DNA of 59,886 nucleotides from a bacterium (GTDB lineage Bacteria > Actinomycetota > Acidimicrobiia > Spongiisociales > UBA5794): contig JAAETI010000921.1 in assembly GCA_024228555.1 (NCBI GenBank), forward strand, positions 1 through 59,886, given 5' to 3'. The first letter of the stretch is position 1. Each line of letters begins with the position of its first letter. The notes beneath the pieces were generated by a model. The model had not been told where the DNA came from, did no database searches, and saw nothing but the letters and a program-made list of their open reading frames with translations. Position numbers and translations under genes: made by a program. Of the stretch, positions 9,944 through 18,669 are shown in pieces.

Positions 9944-12463
9944 CTAGTACTCGCGGTTGTAGATCGACTCAAGCAGGACCGAAATGCTCTCCGCACTGAA
10001 CACGGTTTCGCAGGGGATACCGTTGCCATCGACATCCATCCGATCGGGTGTTCCTTCGAGCATCCAATACGCAATCACCCGCAGGTACTCGTCGGGGTCG
10101 TCCTGGATGGGTAGCTCAGCACAGAGCAGGCCAGGATCGAAGTCGGCCGCATTGACAAGGAAGCTATCGATCTGTTCCTCCGGGTAGACCGTCTCGCACG
10201 GGATACCGTTGCCATCTGCGTCCATCCGGCTGGTTGACCCTTCCGACACCCAGTAGATGGCTGCGTCCCAGAATGGGAAGCCGCGGGTATTGAGGTCCCG
10301 GCAGAACAGGCCTGCTTCCAACCCGGTCGGTGCTGGCGGTTCTCCTGCCAGGAAGCTGCCTTGCCACGTCGGCCGAGGCGGCTGCCTGCCCAATTCCAGC
10401 CAGTCGCGCCACTCCTCGTCGGTGAGGCGTTGGTCGTTCCAGAACTCGTAGTAGGAGTAGACACCACCGGTGGCTATCTGGAACCCCCCTTCATCATCGG
10501 AGACGATGACGAAGATGTTGTCGATGTATCCCGTCCCCAGCTCCAGGACCTCACCTTGGTTCCTCATCACATCTGCGATCAGCGCCGCATGTGAGTCGGG
10601 GCCGTCGTCGATGGCGATGTCTGAATCGGAGGTGCGAACCCAGAAGGCCTCGAGGGTCGAGCCGATCCAGCTGAGTTCTTGGTTGTCCTCTTCGCTGATG
10701 GGGAGACCGGCGAGTTCGTCGCTGGCGATTCCCTGTAGCCATAAGTAGAAGTCCTCGAGCTCAGTGAGCAAGCCGGAGTACTCGTCGGGAAGTAGGTCCC
10801 TGCTCTCCAAGCCGGTGCGCATCAGGCTGGTGAGCGCCGCCAGTCGACCGAATGCGACCGGTTCCGGTTCTACCCAATGCCGGGGTGGCACTGGTGGTTC
10901 TTCGCCACCGCCTTCGGCAACGGCTTGCTTCGTGTAGAGGATCGTGTCGTGTTTCAGCTCGGTGTACGAGCCGAAGCCGGTCTGGTGGGATTTCGCATCC
11001 CACGCCTCTGTCTGCATGTAGTTCGGGTATTCGTCACCATGGGACTGCCACATCGGGGCAACCGCATACAGCCAGGCGTCGTAGACGGTGCCGCCCCAGT
11101 CGGCGACGGTTCGCGAGGCGATGAGCTCCTGCATGGCATCCATCTGTTCGTCGTATCCTGTTGCCGCGGTTGCTCCAAATGCCTCCTGGACACCGTATGC
11201 CCACTCCGATCCGAAGGCGGCGGCGATATCAAGTGGGGAGGCGGTGTCGTTCTCCACGTTTGGCGCCACCAGCTGATCCAAGATGAAGGAGTCGATGACG
11301 AATCGGCTCCCCATGATCCGAAGCGAGGCGGCTTCTGGGTTGATTTCAACGGTTCGCAGTGCCAGCAGGCTGTCGCCGACGGCTGCCACGGTGGTCGGAT
11401 CGGCAAACACCGACATGTCAGACCAACCCGTTGGCACGACTTCTTCGACAACCGCACCCAATTCGAACGGCGTGTAGTCGTCGGCGGCGCCAACCAACCA
11501 CGAGGTGGGTTCGTAGATCTGTCGCCATTGCTCGATGACCGCCGGATCCGCCAGCAGGACTCGGCTGGCCAGGATGCCAAGGTCGAGGTTCTTGGTCACG
11601 AGAAAGGCGTTGTTGCCGAGCTGGGACATGGCGCGGAAATAGCGCTCGAGGTCGGCGTTTCGGGTGTAGTGACCTCGGGGACGGAACAGCGAATAGTCCA
11701 CTTTGGTCGTGATGAAGCCGGAGTTCTCGTCGCCGCCGGTCGTCGGCGAAAGCGTCAGTTCCGAGGCGTCCATGATGAGCTCGACCTCTTGCTGGGCAAG
11801 CGGACCAATTGGGCCGACATCGAGTTCGAGGACGGTGGCGGCGGCTTCGTAGAACTGGGTGACCCGGCTCGCTGCTTCGGCAAGCTCGGTGCCGGCGAGT
11901 TCGCTCTCTTGCGCACGGGCGAGGTGGACCAGGCTGGCCACCATCTCATCGAGGACGGGCAGCAGGCTTTGCTGCTCCGCCTCCCTGAGGATCTTGTCAA
12001 AGGCCAGATGCCACACGTGATAGGCCGCATCGGTGGTCACATAGACCGGATAGGCGTCGTAGGACGCTCCCTCGTAGACATGGTGAAAATGCCTCGTGCT
12101 GCCGGGGACGACAACGAAGCCGTTGTCGACGAGTTTGGTTGTTGCGTCGTTGGCCGAGAGGTATGCATCCACCCAGTCGGGTACGTAGACGTTGCTGAGG
12201 CTGGTTGGAGAATTGGAGCCCGCAAAGGGTGCTCCGCCTGCGAGCAGCGGCACCTCGGTCAGATCACCGAATGAGGATTGGGCAACCGTGGGCACGACGA
12301 TGGGAGGCAGCGAGGTGGTGGATGCCGCGGCGACAGTGGTGGTTGTGGCTGGTGTTGCTGTCGTGGACGGGGGTGGGGCGGTCGTCGGGGCCGGCTCGTC
12401 GTCGGATGTGCATGCAGCCGCGATCAACAGGATCGCGGAGAGAAGGATTGACCAGCGTTTCAC
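9944..12463 (-). CDS. DUF3160 lipoprotein with two C-terminal Excalibur-like repeats
   Basis: The protein has 839 residues. The start is taken as GTG 12463, which follows GGAGG at 5 nt and gives a clean lipoprotein signal (WSILLSAILLIAAAC18). A Pro/Thr-rich tether follows, then a long DUF3160 region (YPVYVTTDAAYHVWH, later GGVYSYYEFWNDQRLTDEEW). The last about 110 residues hold two copies of a C...RMD(A/V)DGNGIPCET unit, which match the Excalibur calcium-binding motif DxDxDGxxCE. The function of DUF3160 is unknown. The architecture suggests a surface-anchored, Ca-stabilised protein. Confidence 0.85.
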   Translation of the reverse strand: MKRWSILLSAILLIAAACTSDDEPAPTTAPPPSTTATPATTTTVAAASTTSLPPIVVPTVAQSSFGDLTEVPLLAGGAPFAGSNSPTSLSNVYVPDWVDAYLSANDATTKLVDNGFVVVPGSTRHFHHVYEGASYDAYPVYVTTDAAYHVWHLAFDKILREAEQQSLLPVLDEMVASLVHLARAQESELAGTELAEAASRVTQFYEAAATVLELDVGPIGPLAQQEVELIMDASELTLSPTTGGDENSGFITTKVDYSLFRPRGHYTRNADLERYFRAMSQLGNNAFLVTKNLDLGILASRVLLADPAVIEQWRQIYEPTSWLVGAADDYTPFELGAVVEEVVPTGWSDMSVFADPTTVAAVGDSLLALRTVEINPEAASLRIMGSRFVIDSFILDQLVAPNVENDTASPLDIAAAFGSEWAYGVQEAFGATAATGYDEQMDAMQELIASRTVADWGGTVYDAWLYAVAPMWQSHGDEYPNYMQTEAWDAKSHQTGFGSYTELKHDTILYTKQAVAEGGGEEPPVPPRHWVEPEPVAFGRLAALTSLMRTGLESRDLLPDEYSGLLTELEDFYLWLQGIASDELAGLPISEEDNQELSWIGSTLEAFWVRTSDSDIAIDDGPDSHAALIADVMRNQGEVLELGTGYIDNIFVIVSDDEGGFQIATGGVYSYYEFWNDQRLTDEEWRDWLELGRQPPRPTWQGSFLAGEPPAPTGLEAGLFCRDLNTRGFPFWDAAIYWVSEGSTSRMDADGNGIPCETVYPEEQIDSFLVNAADFDPGLLCAELPIQDDPDEYLRVIAYWMLEGTPDRMDVDGNGIPCETVFSAESISVLLESIYNREY

Positions 12464-12564
12464 CACTACCTCCGCTTGGTGTCGTGATCTCACGGTAGGC
12501 CACAAGGGTTGACCCTAGTAGTGCCAAACGACTCTCGTCAGGGTTGCGTCTCCCCCCATCGCCG

Positions 12565-14052
12565 CTAGCTGCGGTTCAGAATCACCGGCTCTGTCATCCC
12601 GTCGCCGTCGAGGTCCGCACAGCCGGGTTCGCCGCCGCCGGGGATGTCGGAGGCGGTGTCGAAGCCAAATCCGTTCCACTCCCAAGCTCCGGCGGCGATG
12701 GGGGTGGGGTCGTCCAGTGAATCGTGGATGGTGGCCAGGGCTCCGTCGCACACTTCAAGGTCTGTGATCGGCATGAGAACCGAACCGGCGACCCAAATCT
12801 CCTGGAGTCCTTTGGGTTCGTAGACCCCGAGGTGGGCGCTTCTGCCATCCGCGTCGGCCCACTGCACTTCCGGATGGGTTTCCATGAAAGGCGTGGTCTT
12901 GTGCGGGCGGCGGAACGAGGCAACAGTCTCGGAGATCCCGTCACCGGTGACGTTGCCGCTGGCACCGGCCACGAGATCTCCGTGGCGGAAGTTGTCGAGG
13001 GGGATTGCGGTTGTGGCCGCCAACGGCGGAGTGTGCACCAAGTTCCACCATGACCCATCGAGCCAAGCGGCGTCGCCCGTTGGTTCTAGCCATTCGACGA
13101 ACTCAACACGCCGATTGGCGTGATCGGTGATTCCGACCCGATAGGCAGCAATGCCGGTTGCGTCGGCCATGATCTCGAGCAAGGCGCCTGTAGTGCGGTC
13201 AGGTCCTGATTGGTCGAAGAGGAAGTTTCCCAGCGAAGTTGCCACCACCATCTCGTTGGTCACAGCGACCGGCTGCACGACGTGGGCGCCATGACCCCAT
13301 ATGACATCGGCTCCGGCTGTGGCGAGCGCTTCGCTGATCTCGGCCATGCCAGGGTCGGTGGTCGGCAGGTACTCGGTGCCGCCATGAATCGATACAACAA
13401 CGATGTCGGCTTGCTCGCTGAGATCGGCAACGGCTTGCAGGGCGCTGCCTTCCTCCCAGGCAGCCACCCCCGGCTGATCCGCGGTGGCGACGGCTCCAAC
13501 CCCGGTGGCGTCGAAGGCGAGGAAGCCAACCTGCAAGCCTTTTGCTGCGACGATCTGCGGGGCGCGGGCAGAGGCGGCATCCGCTCCGGCGCCGACAGTC
13601 CGGATCTCGGCGTCTTCGACCGCGGCGATAGTGTCGAGCAGACCCAATGGTCCGGCGTCGGTGCTGTGGTTGTTGGGCAGCGCCAAGAGGTCAAAGCCTG
13701 CCTTGGCCAACGCAAAGGCCGTATCGGGATTGGCCTCGAGCTCATTCTCGTTGGCCGACACGTGAGGCCGCGCCGTCAGGGGTGATTCGAGGTTTCCCGC
13801 GACAATGTCCGCAGTGCCGAGCAGGTGGCGGACGTCGGCGAAGACGTCGTCCGGGTCTGTTTCGAGAGCCCCGGCCACACCCCGTCCGGTCATGATGTCG
13901 CCAACGAGGACGATACGCACGGTTGCCCCTGCTGCGGTGGGTTGGGCCAACTCGGTAGTGACCGTGGTCACGGTTGTGTCCCCACCACAGCTAGCCAGCA
14001 GTCCGGTCGAGATCAGAAGGCTGACCGTGAGCTCAAGGGGGCGAGTACGCAT
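12565..14052 (-). CDS. CapA-family metallophosphatase-like lipoprotein
   Basis: The lipobox LLASC22 follows a short hydrophobic leader. The CapA/PgsA metallophosphoesterase fold is shown by VGDIMTGRG (D52), GNLESPLT, LPNNHSTDAG, SIHGGTEY and WGHGAHVVQP. These are the metal-ligand motifs of the poly-gamma-glutamate CapA family. An FG-GAP-like tail (GNVTGDG..., CADLDGDGMTEPVI) occupies the last about 140 residues, which is unusual for plain CapA. No capB/capC is nearby, so capsule synthesis is not supported. The start ATG lies 6 nt after TAGGCT, so the mRNA is probably leaderless. Confidence 0.87.
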   Translation of the reverse strand: MRTRPLELTVSLLISTGLLASCGGDTTVTTVTTELAQPTAAGATVRIVLVGDIMTGRGVAGALETDPDDVFADVRHLLGTADIVAGNLESPLTARPHVSANENELEANPDTAFALAKAGFDLLALPNNHSTDAGPLGLLDTIAAVEDAEIRTVGAGADAASARAPQIVAAKGLQVGFLAFDATGVGAVATADQPGVAAWEEGSALQAVADLSEQADIVVVSIHGGTEYLPTTDPGMAEISEALATAGADVIWGHGAHVVQPVAVTNEMVVATSLGNFLFDQSGPDRTTGALLEIMADATGIAAYRVGITDHANRRVEFVEWLEPTGDAAWLDGSWWNLVHTPPLAATTAIPLDNFRHGDLVAGASGNVTGDGISETVASFRRPHKTTPFMETHPEVQWADADGRSAHLGVYEPKGLQEIWVAGSVLMPITDLEVCDGALATIHDSLDDPTPIAAGAWEWNGFGFDTASDIPGGGEPGCADLDGDGMTEPVILNRS

Positions 14053-14058
14053 AGGTGC

Positions 14059-14064
14059 AGCCTA
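14059..14064 (-). promoter_or_regulatory. -10 box TAGGCT of the CapA-like gene
   Basis: TAGGCT on the minus strand ends 6 nt before ATG 14052, with no purine-rich ribosome binding site between. This is the TANNNT/leaderless arrangement seen at many starts in the window. Confidence 0.5.
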
Positions 14065-14270
14065 CGACGGGACCGAAGATCGGGGGAGCTCTCTGATGTG
14101 CGAGGAAGGGACGCTATCGCTTCAGCGAATGCCGAGAAACCCGATTATGGCCGAGCAGCAATTGTTGCGACCTCGGTTGCTCCTGATCTTGCGTTTCCTG
14201 ACCGGGTGGCGCGAAGTCATCGGACCTGGCGCACCGGTCGCTTCGAGGCACAACCAAGGAGCTGGTGAGG

Positions 14271-15128
14271 TCAGGCGTCGAGTAACCAACGTGCCATCTC
14301 GATGTGGCTGGGTAGTACCTCACCGTCATGGAAACCCCAGGCGATGGCATGCCCGAATGCCCACATGCGAGCACGTTCCCGATCGAGTCCCAGTTCCTCC
14401 GCGAGGCGGTCGAGACGGGAGACGACGTCATTGCGGCTGGACCCGAGCTCTGCGGATCGGATCACCGGGCTCAGCCCGAATTCCCGCTCCCCGCGAAGTG
14501 GCTTGGGATCGATCAGCAGCCAAGGTTTACGAGAGGCCGACAGCACGTTGTCCCCGTGCAGGTCCTGGTTGACTAGAACTTGTTCGCCTTGTGAAGAGGC
14601 GAGGTCAATGAGCGTCTCGATTGTCTGGTTCAGCAGCGAGCGTTCAATGGGGGCACCCGCCGCTTCGAATGCAACCGGGAGGTTGATGATCCATCTTGCT
14701 ACCTCATCCGACAGCGATGGGATGCTGGCCGGGGCTTCAACCCAGAGACGGGGCAGTAGATCGATCATGACGTTCATGCCTGCGCAGGGACTCTTTGCCG
14801 AGAGAGGATGACCGGGGAGGCAACGTTCCAGCAGTAAGGCGCAGCGAGCGACATCGTGTTCGAGGAGGCGGACGGCACCATTCCCTTTCCACCGGCGCAG
14901 CGCCTCGGCTTCCGGTGCACTCTCTCGATGCGGGTACTGGATCTTGAGAACAACGTCGGATCCACCGCGGTGGGCCGGGAGTACCAGTGACACGAATGAG
15001 TCCTGGAACGGCTCTCCGATGTCGAGATCCCATTGATTCGCCATCGTTTCGACCATCCGCGGCAGATCGCTGAGCCACTGTCGGCCCCGGTCGGATCTGG
15101 CGATCCAGTCAAGGTTGGATGGGTACAT
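14271..15128 (-). CDS. Aminoglycoside/hydroxyurea-type phosphotransferase
   Basis: The 285-residue kinase belongs to the APH(6)/StrB-like family, which phosphorylates small hydroxylated molecules. K62 in VVLKIQ is the ATP lysine. The catalytic loop is N-Q-D189-L-H191-G-D-N194 (equivalent to HGDLHxxN), and the metal Asp is D207 in LLIDPKP. ATG 15128 overlaps the stop of the upstream lipoprotein gene (TGATG), so the two are translationally coupled. The longer frame upstream is only a shadow of that lipoprotein gene. The family name suggests streptomycin or hydroxyurea resistance, but the true substrate is unknown. Confidence 0.87.
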   Translation of the reverse strand: MYPSNLDWIARSDRGRQWLSDLPRMVETMANQWDLDIGEPFQDSFVSLVLPAHRGGSDVVLKIQYPHRESAPEAEALRRWKGNGAVRLLEHDVARCALLLERCLPGHPLSAKSPCAGMNVMIDLLPRLWVEAPASIPSLSDEVARWIINLPVAFEAAGAPIERSLLNQTIETLIDLASSQGEQVLVNQDLHGDNVLSASRKPWLLIDPKPLRGEREFGLSPVIRSAELGSSRNDVVSRLDRLAEELGLDRERARMWAFGHAIAWGFHDGEVLPSHIEMARWLLDA

Positions 15129-15967
15129 CACCGGCCGAGCAGGGGTAGCCCCGGAGGCAGACCCATTGTGTCGAGGTCCAGGGGAGCGTCCAGATCGGGG
15201 GCTTCTATTGGAGTGGGTTTGGCTGGGATGACGAACTCGAATCGGCTCCGCGAGTACAGCCCGAGAGGTGCACCGGAGTCGGCCCCAACCGTGTACGACA
15301 CAAGAACACCGTCGGCATCGATACGCCACACCCTCGTGAACGATCCTTCGTCAAGCGACGTCTCGACCGTCCATACGATTTCGCCGTCGAGTCCGGGTTG
15401 TAGCGTGGTCTTGATCTGGTCGGCCCCGAATCCGGCGACGTTGGTGCCGTCATTGGCCATCCCAAGAAGGTCAAGCGCGATCGGAGGCTGAGCCGAGTCT
15501 GCGGGAATGGCGGCGGTCTCCTGCTGCGCCCATGGCTCGGCTGTGGCTGGGTTATCGACATCGCAGTACATGTCCGGTCCCGCCGATGCGCAGAAGCGGG
15601 CGTCGGCGAGTTGGACCCACGCAATCTCGTCCACGTCGTCGGTTGGAGAACCGATCGACTGCCCGAGCAAGACGTACGTGCCGTCGTCGCGGTAGTCCAA
15701 CCAGTCGGTCCGCACATGTTCCCCGTCGGGATCGAACCATTGGGTCGTCACCTGGATGGCAGGGGCATCGAGGATGGCTTGGGCGGCTGGGCGAACTGCG
15801 GCATTCAGCTGATCTATCGAGATCACCTCGGCTGGCCCCACGGTTGATTCTGATCCGTCGCCTGAGCACGCGGTGCTTGCGAGAGTTGCCAGCGCCAACA
15901 CCGCCACAAGCCGTCTCGCCCTGGGCGCTTCGTTGGTGAAGCGGGTGGTGGCCGATTCACTCATCAA
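15128..15967 (-). CDS. Lipoprotein of unknown function (paralogue of the next upstream gene)
   Basis: The signal peptide ends in LASTAC34. After a short linker the mature protein starts with the block ISIDQLNAAVRPAAQAIL and keeps a beta-rich pattern (VWTVET, RVWRIDADG). The same block order is seen in the adjacent gene, so they are tandem duplicates. The overall pattern is reminiscent of LolA/LprG-like lipid-binding lipoproteins, but I see no decisive motif. It overlaps the upstream paralogue by 11 nt and the downstream kinase by 1 nt. Confidence 0.75.
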   Translation of the reverse strand: MMSESATTRFTNEAPRARRLVAVLALATLASTACSGDGSESTVGPAEVISIDQLNAAVRPAAQAILDAPAIQVTTQWFDPDGEHVRTDWLDYRDDGTYVLLGQSIGSPTDDVDEIAWVQLADARFCASAGPDMYCDVDNPATAEPWAQQETAAIPADSAQPPIALDLLGMANDGTNVAGFGADQIKTTLQPGLDGEIVWTVETSLDEGSFTRVWRIDADGVLVSYTVGADSGAPLGLYSRSRFEFVIPAKPTPIEAPDLDAPLDLDTMGLPPGLPLLGR

Positions 15968-16781
15968 GAGCGATCAGATTGTCGGGCACGCCGAGGCTTT
16001 CCAGGTCGAGTCCTGTCCCCTCTATCGGTGGGCCGATCGGCGCAGGTTCCTCGGGGATCGAGAATCGGGTAACGATCGTTCTTGCGTATCCGGCAAGCGG
16101 TGTCTCGTCGGCTTCGGTTCTGTAGAACCACAGCGTGCCGTCGCTGTCGATGATCCACTCCGCCGTCAGCACATCTGTGTCCCCAGTCTCTGCGGGGCTG
16201 GTCAGGCTCCACATCATGCTTCCGTCCTGTGCCTCCTGGCGTGTCACCGCGATTTGATCGAGTCCGTCATCCAGGGCGAGCACACTGCCATCGGCCATCT
16301 GGCTCACAAGCGCCAGTGGCAGGGTTCCTTCCGGTGGCTCCAGCGCCGGGCTGAATATCGCCCAAGGTTGGCTTTCGTCGCCGATCTCAGAAGCGCTGTA
16401 CCTGTCGGCGCCGGACTGGACAAAGGCAGCGATAGCGTCTTGGTCGATGTCGTTGGAGACGATTATGTGGTCGCCGTCGTTCCGTGCTGCCATCCAGTCG
16501 TACCGATAGACGCGCTCGGCATCGTCGAAAGCGAAGTAGATAGTGGTGGCTTCGACGTCAGGAGCATCCAGAAGTGTCTGCGCTGCCGGTCGGATGGTTG
16601 CATCAAGGTCCGCCAACGACATCGACTCCGGAGGCCCGGTGGTAGCCGTGCTGTCACCGCCGGAGCATGCCGCCATAGCGAGGGCGGGCAACAGCGCCAG
16701 CGCCGCAAGACGACTTCTCGAGGCGGTTCTCAACAAGCGCACTGATGGACCTCCGGCAGTGCCAACCGGTGCGCGGGTCAT
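15957..16781 (-). CDS. Lipoprotein of unknown function, tandem paralogue
   Basis: The 274-residue protein has a long n-region and the lipobox ALAMAAC39. Its mature part begins MSLADLDATIRPAAQTLL, matching the downstream paralogue. A WSLTSPAE...AEWIIDSDGT segment corresponds to VWTVETS...VWRIDADGV in the copy. It is the first gene of a three-gene coupled operon (two lipoproteins, then a phosphotransferase). No assigned domain is recognised. Confidence 0.75.
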   Translation of the reverse strand: MTRAPVGTAGGPSVRLLRTASRSRLAALALLPALAMAACSGGDSTATTGPPESMSLADLDATIRPAAQTLLDAPDVEATTIYFAFDDAERVYRYDWMAARNDGDHIIVSNDIDQDAIAAFVQSGADRYSASEIGDESQPWAIFSPALEPPEGTLPLALVSQMADGSVLALDDGLDQIAVTRQEAQDGSMMWSLTSPAETGDTDVLTAEWIIDSDGTLWFYRTEADETPLAGYARTIVTRFSIPEEPAPIGPPIEGTGLDLESLGVPDNLIALDE

Positions 16782-16808
16782 CTCAAGACCGCCGCAGGGA
16801 CATCGTGC

Positions 16809-17663
16809 TCAGGCTCCTGATGCCGATTCGATCAGCGCATGTGCAGCCATCACCATGCCAGCTGCCAGCGCCGGTCCTGAGCTGTGTCCAACGTGCAGCA
16901 GGCTCTCATGGCTCGATGCAATGTCGCCGCGGCCGGTGAAGGCCCGCAGCAGTGCCCCCGCCGGTTCCGCAACCTGGCCGCGCAGCGCCGCATGAATGAG
17001 CGAAGCCGAGAACGACGTCGTTCTGGCGTCAGCAAGTTTGGCGAGCGGAACAGAAACGCCTGCAATGAGAGCTGCGGTTCGATCGCGGCGCAGGGCTTCT
17101 CCGAGAAGTCGGGTTCCGGCCAGCGCCCCCGCAAGGTAGTCGTCGCCCTCGGGAGTCAACCCAGAGCCCTTGCCGAGAAGAAGGCGTGCCGAGTGGAGAA
17201 TGCCACCGGCCGAGTTGGCCATAAGCGCTGCACGTAACGGCGCCGGGTCAATGTCGGGCACATCGGTCGGAAGACCGTTGATTGCCGTGGCCAGGTCCGC
17301 TTCTGTGGTGGCGGTGAGGGTCGGTCGTGGGTCCCACCATCGGTTGATGGTTACTGCAACGCCTTCGAGCATTATCCGTCCATGACCGATATCGATCGTG
17401 GCCCCATGGTGAACCATGCGAAAGAGGTCGGACGACGAGCCGGCGGCGATTTGAACACCGTTCGGCAGGCGGGTCGAATCGCTGGTGGAGATGACGAGAA
17501 CTCGATCATCGACTAGCAGCCAAACCGCGTGCGCCGATGTGCCCAGAACCGTTGCCTGCGTTCCGGCAGCCGAGACCAAGCCGTATATCGCGGTGCTAGC
17601 AACACCCGGCACCCGGACCGGGGTCTGTGGCCGTTTGGTTCCTTCAGCTGCGGGAAGTGTCAT
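16809..17663 (-). CDS. DUF2877 / AllH-like protein
   Basis: The diagnostic DUF2877 block GKGSGLTPEGDDYLAG is present (about residues 160-177), followed by R-T-T-S-F-S and a Gly-rich C-terminus. DUF2877 includes AllH, a component of oxamate carbamoyltransferase in bacterial allantoin/ureide degradation. No other all genes are in the window, so the pathway assignment is tentative. It is divergently oriented to the DDAH-like gene. Interplay between two carbamoyl/guanidino-related enzymes is possible but speculative. Confidence 0.75.
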   Translation of the reverse strand: MTLPAAEGTKRPQTPVRVPGVASTAIYGLVSAAGTQATVLGTSAHAVWLLVDDRVLVISTSDSTRLPNGVQIAAGSSSDLFRMVHHGATIDIGHGRIMLEGVAVTINRWWDPRPTLTATTEADLATAINGLPTDVPDIDPAPLRAALMANSAGGILHSARLLLGKGSGLTPEGDDYLAGALAGTRLLGEALRRDRTAALIAGVSVPLAKLADARTTSFSASLIHAALRGQVAEPAGALLRAFTGRGDIASSHESLLHVGHSSGPALAAGMVMAAHALIESASGA

Positions 17664-17832
17664 GGTTTGGTCACCCGACGTCGGCTGTGGCTGTGTCGTC
17701 AGCGGCGCACGGTACCACGACCTCGAGGACCCCTTCTTGGACGAAGGTCCATTGTAAGTGGAAACCCGACCGCGGGGCTAGGGACGAATGACCCTTGCTT
17801 AGCGGTGAGTACCGCCGTGACGCAGGCTGCCG

Positions 17833-17838
17833 TAGACT
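17833..17838 (+). promoter_or_regulatory. -10 box TAGACT of the DDAH-like gene
   Basis: TAGACT ends 6 nt before ATG 17845, with no ribosome binding site between, consistent with leaderless transcription. Confidence 0.5.
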
Positions 17839-17844
17839 CATCGA

Positions 17845-18609
17845 ATGTATCCAACTGCCCTCATCCGAGGTGTTCCAGAATCCTTCTCCAACGCGCTTGT
17901 TATGGGAGAGCGACCTGCGATCGATGTCGAGAAGGCACGGGCACAACACCGCGGGTACCAAGAGATGTTGCAGAACGCCGGGTACTCGCTGCTGCCCGTG
18001 GCCGCCGATGAGAGATATCCGGACTGCCCGTTCGTGGAGGACGCAGCAGTGATCTTGGACAGCCTTGCAGTGATCACCAGGCCTGGTGCTCCCGAACGCC
18101 GTGGCGAGACTGAAGCGATGGCAGCCGCGCTGGGCACGTTGCTGGCGTTGCGGCACATTTCGGACCCAGGGACTATCGATGGCGGTGATGTGCTTCGTGT
18201 CGGCTCGACCGTTTTTGTGGGCCGATCGACCAGGACGAACGATGCTGCCATCGTTCAGCTGGGGGAGTTCGCCGCCGAAGTCGGGTTGAACGTCGTCGCG
18301 GTCCCGGTCAGCGGTGTGCTCCACCTCAAGTCGGCGGTGGCTTTGCTGGACGACGAGACCTTGTTGATCGCTCCCGATTGTGTCGACGTGGGGCTCTTCG
18401 CCAACTACTCGCTCCTGCACAAGGCACCAGGGGAAACACATCTGGCATCGGTGCTTCGGCTGCGTTCTGGAACGCTTGCTGTAACCACAACGGCCCCGGC
18501 GACCACCGGCTTGTTGCGAGACAAGGGCTACTCCGTGGTCTCTGTCGACAGCTCAGAGTTTCAGGCTGCCGACGGTGGTCTCACCTGTCTGTCTGTCCTT
18601 ATCGACTAG
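17845..18609 (+). CDS. Dimethylarginine dimethylaminohydrolase-like (DDAH) enzyme
   Basis: The 254-residue protein belongs to the guanidino-group hydrolase (pentein) superfamily and is expected to convert methylated arginine to citrulline plus methylamine. Visible motifs are PFVEDAAVI (65-70 region), IDGGDVL with D112, H160-L-K-S, and the nucleophile C248 in GGLTC near the C-terminus. The spacing fits bacterial DDAH. The active-site acid is Asp (as in mammalian DDAH) rather than Glu. It sits divergently from the DUF2877 gene. Arginine deiminase-like alternatives are less likely because of the short length. Confidence 0.88.
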   Translation: MYPTALIRGVPESFSNALVMGERPAIDVEKARAQHRGYQEMLQNAGYSLLPVAADERYPDCPFVEDAAVILDSLAVITRPGAPERRGETEAMAAALGTLLALRHISDPGTIDGGDVLRVGSTVFVGRSTRTNDAAIVQLGEFAAEVGLNVVAVPVSGVLHLKSAVALLDDETLLIAPDCVDVGLFANYSLLHKAPGETHLASVLRLRSGTLAVTTTAPATTGLLRDKGYSVVSVDSSEFQAADGGLTCLSVLID

Positions 18610-18657
18610 CGATTTGCCGGCTGCCGAGCTCGACGAGCGCTCCCTTGAGCTGGTTGT

Positions 18658-18663
18658 TACCCT
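18658..18663 (+). promoter_or_regulatory. -10 box TACCCT of the GT39 gene
   Basis: TACCCT ends 6 nt before the GTG at 18670, with no Shine-Dalgarno sequence, which supports that GTG as start. Confidence 0.5.
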
Positions 18664-18669
18664 GCCCGC

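Noticed and set aside
10877-12274. A 465-codon open frame on the plus strand opposite the DUF3160 gene
   Set aside because: It lies antisense to a gene with a lipobox, domain matches and a ribosome binding site, and it has no family motif. It is an artefact of high-GC codon usage.
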